In this document: piece by piece, positions 1 through 7,686 of the stretch
Layout: every line of letters begins with the position of its first letter
Position numbering within the stretch: the first letter of the stretch is position 1
DNA from: CBDCFT01 sp965216365
GTDB lineage: Bacteria > Pseudomonadota > Gammaproteobacteria > Arenicellales > CBDCFT01
NCBI GenBank assembly: GCA_965216365.1
Contig: CBDCFT010000013.1
Coordinates: 124,001-188,000 of the forward strand
DNA length: 64,000 nt
Reading direction: 5' to 3'
Program-made: the position numbers and the translations under genes
The notes under the pieces: generated by a model
Database searches by the model: none
The model's input: only the letters and a program-made list of their open reading frames with translations
Told to the model about the DNA's origin: nothing

Positions 1-51
1 GGCCAAAACCGGAAAGAATAAATACAATAATAAGGTGTAGACGCGATTCAA
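1..51 (-). CDS. waaA: Possible start of 3-deoxy-D-manno-octulosonic acid transferase (partial)
   Basis: Only about 17 codons lie in the window, read leftward from a TTG at 51. They give LNRVYTLLLYLFFPVLA, a short hydrophobic stretch that resembles the N-terminal membrane anchor of WaaA (KdtA), which commonly begins with a YTxLLYL-like motif. WaaA attaches Kdo sugars to lipid A at the inner membrane. It would follow hemF on the same strand with a 21-nt gap from the corrected hemF stop. No ATG is available in frame and no clear ribosome binding site is visible. The call rests on one short motif and could be another membrane protein. Confidence 0.35.
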   Translation of the reverse strand, partial: MNRVYTLLLYLFFPVLA

Positions 52-72
52 GGCTTGGTCATCAAACCCTGC

Positions 73-1014
73 TCAGGCAGAGTCATTATCGGCCAGCCAG
101 TCACGGGCGGGTAAAAAAATCATCGTACAATGCCGCTTCCGGCGTATCGGGTTCGGGTCGCCAGTTGTAACGCCAGCTCACTTGGGGTGGCAGCGACATT
201 AAAATCGATTCCGTGCGCCCACCGGACTGTAATCCAAACAAGGTGCCACGGTCGTACACCAAGTTAAATTCAACATAACGCCCGCGCCGGTAATGTTGAA
301 ATTCCTTTTCGCGTTCGCCGTAAGGCGTGTCTTTTCGTTTTGCGACAATCGGGACATAGGCATCGGTAAAATGATCGCCGACGCGTTTGGTAAATGAAAA
401 GCAGCGTTCAAACCCGCCATCGTTTAAAATCGTCAAAAAACAATCCGCCGACACCACGCGCTTCCTTGCGATGTTTAATATAAAAATAATCGTCACACCA
501 TTTCTTATAGCGCGGGTAAATGTCGGCGCCAAACGTTTCGCATGCGGCCAGGGCCGTGCGATGCCAGTGAAACAACGTCTGGTTTGAACGGATAGTAAGG
601 TGTGAGATCGAACCCTCCGCCAAACCACCAAATCGGTTCGCTATTGTCGTTCGTGGCGACAAAAAATCTGACGTTCATGTGCGAAGTCGGCACGTAGGGA
701 TTACGCGGGTGAATCACCAACGACACTCCAAGCGCCTCGAAACGGCGGCCGGCTAAGTGCGGTCGCGCGGCGGATGCCGCGGCGGGCAGCTCATCGCCGA
801 GAACGTGGGAAAAATTAACCCCAGCTTGCTCAAACACGGTGCCGTTTTGCAACACGCGCGATTGCCCACCGCCACCGGACGCATGTTGCCAACTGTCTTG
901 TTCAAAGTGTCTATCCGCTTCTTCGGTCTCAAGTGCGGCGCAGATGCGTTGTTGTAAATCCAGCAGGTAGGCTTTTACGTTTCCGGTATCCACAACGTCT
1001 ATTTTCTTACTCAT
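73..1014 (-). pseudogene. hemF: Oxygen-dependent coproporphyrinogen III oxidase, frame broken by three 1-nt insertions (likely sequence errors)
   Basis: HemF converts coproporphyrinogen III to protoporphyrinogen IX with O2 in heme synthesis. The start at 1014 gives MSKKIDVVDTG, followed by the family segments SGGGGQSRVL, NPYVPTSHMN and WWFGGGFDLTPYYPF. The frame then breaks at 570-572 (extra A on the plus strand), resumes as HWHRTALAACETFG and YPRYKKWCDDYF, breaks again at 423-425 (extra T), and resumes as GGFERCFSF, RRGRYVEFNLV and GGRTESILMS. A third extra A in the 7-A run near 113-119 cuts off the tail. Without it the protein ends FLPARDWLADNDSA at 73, as HemF should. Corrected length is about 312 residues, normal for HemF. 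Every catalytic segment is present, so the gene is probably intact in the organism. It lies 9 nt after tsaC. Confidence 0.9.
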
Positions 1015-1023
1015 GTTCTAAAA

Positions 1024-1581
1024 CTATGCCGCTCTAATTACCTGACCCGACGCCGCGTTGCGTATTTCGCTGGGTCTGACTGAATCGCCGCAACTTCCCG
1101 GCAAGATGTAATCCACCTGATCGCCGAATTGTTTTTTAACCGTATCAGGGTTTCGCGTGGGCGCGCGTCCATGACGATTGGCGCTGGTGGATACAATGGC
1201 TTTGCCCGCGTAACGACACAGGGCGGCAGCGGCAGGATGCGCGGTCACGCGCACGGCGATAGTAGGATGTTCGCCACGTAACCACCGCGACACACCGGAG
1301 CGCGCTGGCAGCAACCAGGTGTACGGGCCAGGCCAGGAATTGAACACACTGGCGGGAATGTCTTCATCGATATCGACCAGGTACATTTTTATTTGATCGA
1401 AGCCAGCGCCGATAATAATCAATCCTTGCCGGTAAGACCTTCGTTTGATGTGCAACAGACGGCGTATCGCTGCATTGTCGCGCGGGTCGCAACCGAATCC
1501 GAAACAGGATTCGGTGGGATAGGCGACTATACCACCCTGATTGATAATCCCCGCGGCACGGCGCAGGTGTTGACGCTGCAA
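1024..1581 (-). CDS. tsaC: Threonylcarbamoyl-AMP synthase (Sua5/YrdC family)
   Basis: TsaC makes threonylcarbamoyl-AMP from threonine, bicarbonate and ATP for the universal t6A37 modification of ANN-reading tRNAs. The 185-residue product has the YrdC core: GGIVAYPTESCFGFGCDP near residue 16, KRRSYRQGLIII, WPGPYTWLLPA, IAVRVTAHP and IVSTSANRHG. This matches short TsaC rather than the longer Sua5 with its extra C-terminal domain. The start is TTG at 1581; no ATG lies upstream in frame before the purE stop 8 nt away, so translation is probably coupled to purE. tsaC next to hemF is a recurring gammaproteobacterial arrangement. Confidence 0.9.
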   Translation of the reverse strand: MQRQHLRRAAGIINQGGIVAYPTESCFGFGCDPRDNAAIRRLLHIKRRSYRQGLIIIGAGFDQIKMYLVDIDEDIPASVFNSWPGPYTWLLPARSGVSRWLRGEHPTIAVRVTAHPAAAALCRYAGKAIVSTSANRHGRAPTRNPDTVKKQFGDQVDYILPGSCGDSVRPSEIRNAASGQVIRAA

Positions 1582-1589
1582 ATTTGTGA

Positions 1590-2096
1590 TTACTTTTTTA
1601 AACTGGCTTGCAGTTTTCGGTCTTTCTCCTGCACTGCCGCCGCATTTGCGTCGCGCTCTTCGCGTAAACGCGCGGCGAGTTCCTGGTTGGACACGCCGAT
1701 AATCTGCGCGGCGAGATAAGCCGCGTTTTTCGCCCCTGCCTTACCAATAGCGACACAAGCTACGGGTATGCCGCCCGGCATTTGCACGGTGGATAGCAAT
1801 GCGTCGTTGCCACCCAGCGAACCGGCGTCCATGGGTACGCCAACCACCGGTTTTAAGGTGTTCGCGGCGACCGCACCGGCCAGGTGCGCGGCCAGTCCGG
1901 CGGCGGCAATAAATACAGCGCAGCCACGGTTGTCCGCATCAATCACATAGTTGTGCGTTGCTTGCGGCGTACGGTGGGCCGATGTAATTTTTACTTCCCA
2001 GGCGACGCCCAGACTGTCCAGTGTGTCCAGAGTGGCCTGCATGGTGCTGAGATCGGAATCCGATCCCATTAAAACAGCGACAAATTGGTTGCTCAT
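1590..2096 (-). CDS. purE: N5-carboxyaminoimidazole ribonucleotide mutase
   Basis: PurE class I converts N5-CAIR to CAIR in purine synthesis. The protein has 168 residues with the diagnostic GSDSDLSTM near residue 12, ITSAHRTP near residue 38 (phosphate and catalytic His), AAAGLAAHLAGAVAA and VPMDAGSLGGNDALLSTVQMPGG. The last 20 residues are a charged helix typical of the C-terminus. It lies 22 nt downstream of purD. purK, its usual partner, is not in the window. Confidence 0.96.
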   Translation of the reverse strand: MSNQFVAVLMGSDSDLSTMQATLDTLDSLGVAWEVKITSAHRTPQATHNYVIDADNRGCAVFIAAAGLAAHLAGAVAANTLKPVVGVPMDAGSLGGNDALLSTVQMPGGIPVACVAIGKAGAKNAAYLAAQIIGVSNQELAARLREERDANAAAVQEKDRKLQASLKK

Positions 2097-2118
2097 AAAT
2101 TCTTATAGCGTGAATTTT

Positions 2119-3402
2119 TTAAAGTGAATGGGAAGTCGCACGGTAACCGATATCGCGGCGGTAGTACATATTTCTCCAGCTAATTTTATCAACCGACGCA
2201 TAAGCGATTTGTTGTGCGGCCGCGATATTATCGCCCAGCGCCGTAACGCACAACACACGGCCACCATTGGTGACGGCATTGTTATTACTCGCCGCCGTAC
2301 CGGCGTGGAAGACCTTGACGGTATCGTCATCGATAGCGTCCAGCCCACTGATGGCATCGCCTTTTGCATAGTCATCGGGATAGCCGCCCGCTGCCAGCAC
2401 CACGCCAAGAGCAGGTCTCGAGTCCCAGCTAAGGTCCGATTGGTCGAGGTTTCCGTCTATCGCGGCTTCGCACAATGAAACCAGATCCGATTGCAGACGC
2501 ATCATGATGGGTTGTGTTTCAGGATCGCCCAGGCGGCAATTGTATTCAATCACGAACGGATCACCCGTCGCACTGATCATGAGTCCTGCATATAAAAACC
2601 CGCGATAAGGCATACCTTCCGCGGCAAGACCGGCCACAGTCGGTTGGATAACCTGACGCATGATTTTTTCATGGACGGTTTTACTCACCACCGGTGCCGG
2701 GGAATAAGCGCCCATGCCACCGGTGTTTGGCCCCAGATCACCATCGTCGCGCGCTTTATGATCCTGCGATGTGGCCAGGGGTAGAATGTGTTCGCCATCG
2801 ACCATGCAAATGAAACTTGCCTCTTCCCCGCTCAAAAAATCTTCAATCACGATCCGTTGACCGGCGGCACCGAATTTTTTGGTTGCGAAACAATCCTTCA
2901 CCGCATCAAGCGCGGCTTCGACCGAATGCGCGACGGTTACACCTTTGCCTGCCGCAAGCCCGTCGGCTTTAACCACGATGGGCGCACCTTTTCGTTTTAT
3001 GTGCTCGGTAGCAGCTTCCAGTTCCGTGAATGTTCGATACTCCGCTGTTGGGATTTCGTGGCGCTCGAGAAAATCCTTGGTGAACGACTTGGAGCCTTCC
3101 AGTCGCGCAGCTTGTTGTGACGGGCCGAAGCATTTTAAGCCCCGTTCAGTAAATAAATCGACGATACCGTCTACTAAAGCGGCTTCGGGGCCTATGATGC
3201 TGAGATCGATGTTTTCCTGCTCCGCAAAGTCGGCTAATTCAGTTATCGCGGTGGCATCGATATCGACATTTCGACACTTGGGTTCCAGCGCCGTACCCGC
3301 GTTGCCGGGTGCGATATATACATTGTCAACACGATCCGATTGAGCGACTTTCCACGCCAGTGCATGCTCGCGCCCACCGCCACCTGTTATGAGAACTTGC
3401 AT
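2119..3402 (-). CDS. purD: Phosphoribosylamine-glycine ligase (GARS)
   Basis: PurD joins phosphoribosylamine and glycine using ATP, the second step of purine synthesis. The 427-residue protein begins MQVLITGGGGREHALAWK, shows the ATP-grasp body (VVKADGLAAGKGVTVA, DFLSGEEASF, SQDHKARDDGDLGPNTGGMGAYSPAP, NCRLGDPETQPIMMRL) and ends with the conserved YYRRDIGYRA. ATG at 3402 is preferred to the TTG one codon earlier because it gives the standard N-terminus. The purH-purD neighbourhood is kept, but a SEC-C gene on the other strand lies between them. It leads a purD-purE-tsaC-hemF run. Confidence 0.97.
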   Translation of the reverse strand: MQVLITGGGGREHALAWKVAQSDRVDNVYIAPGNAGTALEPKCRNVDIDATAITELADFAEQENIDLSIIGPEAALVDGIVDLFTERGLKCFGPSQQAARLEGSKSFTKDFLERHEIPTAEYRTFTELEAATEHIKRKGAPIVVKADGLAAGKGVTVAHSVEAALDAVKDCFATKKFGAAGQRIVIEDFLSGEEASFICMVDGEHILPLATSQDHKARDDGDLGPNTGGMGAYSPAPVVSKTVHEKIMRQVIQPTVAGLAAEGMPYRGFLYAGLMISATGDPFVIEYNCRLGDPETQPIMMRLQSDLVSLCEAAIDGNLDQSDLSWDSRPALGVVLAAGGYPDDYAKGDAISGLDAIDDDTVKVFHAGTAASNNNAVTNGGRVLCVTALGDNIAAAQQIAYASVDKISWRNMYYRRDIGYRATSHSL

Positions 3403-3486
3403 CAATATTCAGTCTGGAAAATAGTGGGCGGCAATGTTAGCTTGTTAGCTCCATTACGTCATCCGTCAATTAAGGTTTGATCCGTC

Positions 3487-5412
3487 ATGACTTTCGAAAA
3501 CCGCTACGATGCGCCACCTGAGTTCGATGAGTTCGACATGTTATTGAATGTTGCAACCGGAGTGATCGTGCGCAACGAAGACCCGGAAGAGTTTCAATGC
3601 TGGGTGAATAACAGCGCACCAATTTTTGCACCCGATTTGCTCGGGCAACTGGCCGATGACGCGGATAGACGGATGTTCATGTCAAATTTGGGCCGGGCGA
3701 TTTGGAATGCGACACCGCTACCGGGGAACGAGTATCAACCCAGGCCGCTGCCGAAACCCGGGCGTAACGACCCCTGTTTTTGCGGTTCCGGACAAAAGTT
3801 CAAGCGTTGTTGCTCGCGTATGCCTTTTCCGGATTCAATCGTTTACCCGGAACTGATGTTGACCAAAGTACTCCGCACGATTCCGGCAAAAGCATTTAAA
3901 GAATTACCATACCGCAAATTATCACTGGAAGTATTGGCTGCAGCCGCCCGCCAATGGATGGATTGCGGCGATGCGCGGCTTGCGCAGAAGCTGCTGGAAC
4001 CCATTTTCGCTGATGTGAGTAAGCTGGACGAGTGCGCCGAGTTTGCCTTCGACGTGCTGGCCGATTGTTACGATGTGCTGCATCATCCGCGCAAGAAACG
4101 CATGTTGCTGGATAAACTGGCGAATGGGGTCAATCGGGAATTGCGTTCAGCAGCATTGCAAAGGCTAACGACCATGTTGGCTGACGAGGAGAAAGTCGAT
4201 CAAGCGTGGGAATGCTTTCGCGACGCGCAGCGTGCATCTCCGGATGATCCGAACCTTTCGACTCTGGAAGTTTTATTGTTAACGACACAGGGCAAACCGG
4301 AGTTAGCGCGCGAGCGGGCGCGGTATTGGATTGCACGCTTCAAACGTGACAAGGATAGGGATCTTAACGATTTGATCGAGCTTCTGGAAAACATGGCCGA
4401 TGATAACAACAGCGTCATGTTCGACGTATCGTCAAAGCACACCCCGGGTCTCGGTGAACTCAAGGATTTCATTGGGCAGGTACCACCCCCCGTCAGTGGA
4501 AACTACGATATTGAATTCGATGAAAATGAAGGCATCGGTGTATTGACTCCCGATAAAAACATACTTTTACTAGAAAAGCGCTGGCAACAATGCGTACCCG
4601 TGGGTAAACCGGCATTAACCAGTCTGAGTTATTTTGAACAAGAAGACCCGTGGGGTTCGTCGATAGCCCACACATGGCTGGAATTCCTCAAAGTGAACCC
4701 GCAGGCTTTGGACTCCATCGATATATTGGACGACGTGGTACTGTGTGTGCGTCAATTGGAAGATGCGGATTTGCCATGGATCGCGGATCAACTGCTTCGA
4801 CCCTTAATGGTGCGCGCGGAAGAGTTGTTGATGGATGCTGTCTCATGCCGCAACCTGGACAATCGAACAATTCCCTGGGTTGCGATGGATAATCGTCCCG
4901 CGTTACGCCTTCTTTGCGGGCTGATTTATCTTGACCTTGATTTAGGACGCTACGCCGATGCGTTGCCGCGTATGGAGCGCATGGTTTACGAGTTCAACCC
5001 CGTCGACAACCACGGCATGCGGGCTGATTTATTGGAAGCCTACCTGCGCAGAGCGGAATATGAAAAAGCGTTGGCGTTGGCGGCAAAATACCCCAACGAT
5101 GGTATGCCCGATCTGGTATTCGGACGGGTGCTGGCATTGTGTGGCTTAAAACAGCGCGATAAAGCCGCACAGGCATTGGCCGATGCGCGCGAAAATTCTC
5201 CTTTAATTATCAAATACCTGACCGCGAAAAATCCGCGCAAACCAAAATTTTCCGGGTTTGGTATTAGCGTAGGGGGAAAGGATGAAGCGTGGATATATCG
5301 CGATAAATACCTCGATCTTTGGGAACTGACGGATGCTATCAGTTTACTGAAGTCATCGAATAAGAAATCCAGTACCGGGGAAAACACAACCCGGGACATA
5401 CCGGGATTTTAG
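3487..5412 (+). CDS. SEC-C motif protein with TPR-like helical repeats, function unknown
   Basis: The 641-residue protein has no signal peptide or membrane segment. Residues 91-109 are a textbook SEC-C zinc motif (PGRNDPCFCGSGQKFKRCC), as found at the C-terminus of SecA and in many uncharacterised proteins. After it come several hundred residues of alpha-helical repeat character (alternating ALA/LEU-rich helices such as ARQWMDCGDARLAQKLLEP and DEEKVDQAWECFRDAQRASPDDPN), consistent with TPR-like scaffolding. The C-terminal part has repeat-like helices again (YADALPRMERMVYEF, AALALAAKYPNDG-like). It is transcribed opposite to and between purD and purH. A protein-protein scaffold role is an inference; the substrate or partner is unknown. 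Confidence 0.85.
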   Translation: MTFENRYDAPPEFDEFDMLLNVATGVIVRNEDPEEFQCWVNNSAPIFAPDLLGQLADDADRRMFMSNLGRAIWNATPLPGNEYQPRPLPKPGRNDPCFCGSGQKFKRCCSRMPFPDSIVYPELMLTKVLRTIPAKAFKELPYRKLSLEVLAAAARQWMDCGDARLAQKLLEPIFADVSKLDECAEFAFDVLADCYDVLHHPRKKRMLLDKLANGVNRELRSAALQRLTTMLADEEKVDQAWECFRDAQRASPDDPNLSTLEVLLLTTQGKPELARERARYWIARFKRDKDRDLNDLIELLENMADDNNSVMFDVSSKHTPGLGELKDFIGQVPPPVSGNYDIEFDENEGIGVLTPDKNILLLEKRWQQCVPVGKPALTSLSYFEQEDPWGSSIAHTWLEFLKVNPQALDSIDILDDVVLCVRQLEDADLPWIADQLLRPLMVRAEELLMDAVSCRNLDNRTIPWVAMDNRPALRLLCGLIYLDLDLGRYADALPRMERMVYEFNPVDNHGMRADLLEAYLRRAEYEKALALAAKYPNDGMPDLVFGRVLALCGLKQRDKAAQALADARENSPLIIKYLTAKNPRKPKFSGFGISVGGKDEAWIYRDKYLDLWELTDAISLLKSSNKKSSTGENTTRDIPGF

Positions 5413-5476
5413 TCGCTAGTACCGGATTCCGGTTTCGCCGGCACAAGCGTTCGGAATGCCGCGGTATCGCTGAGCG

Positions 5477-7051
5477 CTAATGACGAAAATGACGCATCCC
5501 GGTAAATACCATGGCGATGTCGTGTTCGTCGGCGGCGGCGACCACTTCATCGTCGCGCATGGAGCCACCGGGTTGAATAACCGCAGCAATCCCGGTTTCG
5601 GCAGCCGCATCGATGGCATCGCGAAACGGAAAAAAAGCGTCTGACGCCATCACCGAACCCTTCACTTCCAAGCCTGCATGTTCGGCTTTGATACGCGCGA
5701 TACGTGCTGAGTTCACGCGACTCATCTGGCCTGCGCCGACACCAATAGTCATGTTGTCTTTTGCATAAACAATGGCGTTGGATTTGACATATTTCGCCAC
5801 TTTCCAGCTAAACAACAAATCCGACATTTGCGTTTCACTGGGTTTGCGTTTACTGACAACCGTTAACTCTTGATATAAGTCATCGTCTCTATCCTGCACC
5901 AACAGGCCGCGACCGACGCGTTTGAAATCTCGCGCAGGTGTGTTTGCGTTACCCCAGTCTTCGCAAACCAAAACCCGTACATTCTGTTTCTGTGCGAGAA
6001 CAGCGGCAGCGGCCTCGCTAACACCCGGCGCAATGATAACCTCAACGAATTGGCGTTCAACGATGGTCTTTGCGGTTGTTTCATCCAGTTCGCGATTAAA
6101 CGCGATAATGCCGCCAAAAGCGGACTCGGGGTCGGTGCTGTAGGCGCGATCATATGCGTCGAGTAAAGAATCGTTAACTGCAACGCCACAGGGGTTGGCA
6201 TGTTTGACAATGACGCAGGCGGTGCCGTCAGAAAATTGTTTTACACATTCCAGCGCGGCATCGGTATCAGCAATATTGTTATAAGACAGTTCCTTGCCCT
6301 GTAGTTGCCGCGCGTTTGCAATGCATGCGGCGCCGACACTTTCTTCGACATAAAACGCTGCATTCTGATGCGGGTTTTCGCCATAGCGCATGGTTTGTTT
6401 TTGTTGGTATTGCATGCTCAGGGTTTGTGGAAATTTATCTCGACTGCCGTCGGGTAGGATTGCGCTTAAATAATTGGCGATGGTGCCGTCGTACTGCGCG
6501 GTATGCGCATAGGCTTTCGTCGCGAGTTTGAATCGTGTCTGCGGCTGAACACCACCATTTTCAATTTCATCTATGACCAGCGCGTAGTCATTGGTATCGA
6601 CAACTACAGTGACCGACGCGTGATTTTTAGCCGCAGCCCGAAGCATGGCCGGTCCACCAATATCGATGTTTTCGATTGCGGTCGCCAATTCGCAAGCGGG
6701 ATTGGCAGTGACTTGCTGGAACGGATACAGATTCACCACGACGAGATCGATGGGCGGAATATCGTGTTGTGCCATCACCTCATCATCCACTCCGCGACGG
6801 CCAAGAATTCCGCCGTGTACACGCGGGTGCAGGGTTTTCACACGGCCATCCATCATTTCAGGAAAGCCTGTGTAATCAGATACTTCCGCCACCGGCAATC
6901 GGTTTTCTGCGAGCAGTTTCGCGGTGCCGCCGGTGGATAATAACTCTGTACCCGTGGCAGCCAATGCCTGGGCGAATTCCACGATGCCGGTCTTATTGGA
7001 TACGCTAACGAGCGCACGCCGCACGGGTGTGCGTTGCTGAAGGTCACTCAT
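5477..7051 (-). CDS. purH: Bifunctional AICAR transformylase / IMP cyclohydrolase
   Basis: PurH performs the last two steps of IMP synthesis. The 524-residue length is standard. The N-terminal IMP cyclohydrolase domain shows RALVSVSNKTGIVEFA, LSTGGTAKLL, GFPEMMDGRVKTLHPRVHGG and NIDIGGPAMLRAAAKNH. The C-terminal transformylase domain shows the catalytic KHANPCGVA segment, DPESAFGGIIAFN, GVGAGQMSRVNSARIA and SDAFFPFRDAIDAA. It ends MVFTGMRHFRH. It lies 29 nt upstream of fis in position order and is downstream of it in transcription, as in the fis-purH-purD block of Pseudomonas. Confidence 0.98.
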   Translation of the reverse strand: MSDLQQRTPVRRALVSVSNKTGIVEFAQALAATGTELLSTGGTAKLLAENRLPVAEVSDYTGFPEMMDGRVKTLHPRVHGGILGRRGVDDEVMAQHDIPPIDLVVVNLYPFQQVTANPACELATAIENIDIGGPAMLRAAAKNHASVTVVVDTNDYALVIDEIENGGVQPQTRFKLATKAYAHTAQYDGTIANYLSAILPDGSRDKFPQTLSMQYQQKQTMRYGENPHQNAAFYVEESVGAACIANARQLQGKELSYNNIADTDAALECVKQFSDGTACVIVKHANPCGVAVNDSLLDAYDRAYSTDPESAFGGIIAFNRELDETTAKTIVERQFVEVIIAPGVSEAAAAVLAQKQNVRVLVCEDWGNANTPARDFKRVGRGLLVQDRDDDLYQELTVVSKRKPSETQMSDLLFSWKVAKYVKSNAIVYAKDNMTIGVGAGQMSRVNSARIARIKAEHAGLEVKGSVMASDAFFPFRDAIDAAAETGIAAVIQPGGSMRDDEVVAAADEHDIAMVFTGMRHFRH

Positions 7052-7126
7052 CTCGACCGTTGCCCGGGAACGTGATTAGAAATTTTCGTCAATGCAAAAC
7101 GGTTGGATGAAACGGAGAAAAATACT

Positions 7127-7375
7127 TTATTGCAAACCGTAGGTTTTCAGTTTTTTGCGCAGAGTATTGCGATTGATGCCAAGAATCTCCGCAGCCTTAC
7201 TTTGATTACTATTGGTTTCGTGCATGACCACTTTAAGTAGCGGCGCTTCCACTTCGCGTATTACCATGTCATACAACGTACTGGGTTTTTCACCGTTCAT
7301 GTCAGCGAAATACCTTTCTAACGAACACTGTACGTGTTTGGCGAGAGGCGGTTCTTTTATTTTCTTGCTTGCCAT
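7127..7375 (-). CDS. fis: DNA-binding protein Fis
   Basis: Fis is a small nucleoid-associated DNA-bending dimer. The C-terminal half is unmistakable: EVEAPLLKVVMHETNSNQSK followed by the helix-turn-helix AAEILGINRNTLRKKLKTYGL. ATG at 7375 gives MASKKIKEPPLAKHVQCS and 82 residues, resembling the shorter Fis proteins of some gammaproteobacteria. The frame stays open to an ATG at 7447, which would give 106 residues, and no strong ribosome binding site decides between them. dusB, the usual partner just upstream of fis, is absent: the next gene upstream is the DUF3426 protein after a gap of about 240-310 nt. purH follows 75 nt downstream. Confidence 0.93.
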   Translation of the reverse strand: MASKKIKEPPLAKHVQCSLERYFADMNGEKPSTLYDMVIREVEAPLLKVVMHETNSNQSKAAEILGINRNTLRKKLKTYGLQ

Positions 7376-7576
7376 ATCGCCGGTTGAATCAAAAACTGAA
7401 CCCTCGTTGTAATAATATAATTGTATAAATAAACCAAACTGCAACATACGGTCACTGTAGATCGTGTGGAATCTGGTTTGTTATTTTTATCTGATGGCGA
7501 TGACCTGAAAAAAATCATTGTCCTCTGTCATCCGTGATGACTTCTTTCGAAGAACTTTTCACCGCCTGCATGATAA

Positions 7577-7599
7577 CTTTTCCAGGTGAATTGGAAAAG
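7577..7599. promoter_or_regulatory. Inverted repeat in the fis leader region
   Basis: CTTTTCC and GGAAAAG form 7-bp perfect arms around a 9-nt spacer. The site lies about 200 nt before the fis start, in the stretch that replaces dusB. It could be an operator or an mRNA hairpin in a fis leader. There is no T run in either direction, so an intrinsic terminator is unlikely. The rest of 7448-7686 shows no gene. Confidence 0.3.
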
Positions 7600-7686
7600 C
7601 CCGCTGTAAAAAATAGCGCGCGACGAGAATTTGTTTTTAAATCAGTTTAACTTCGTTCGATTAGTGCGTGTTTTAATAGGTAATGG

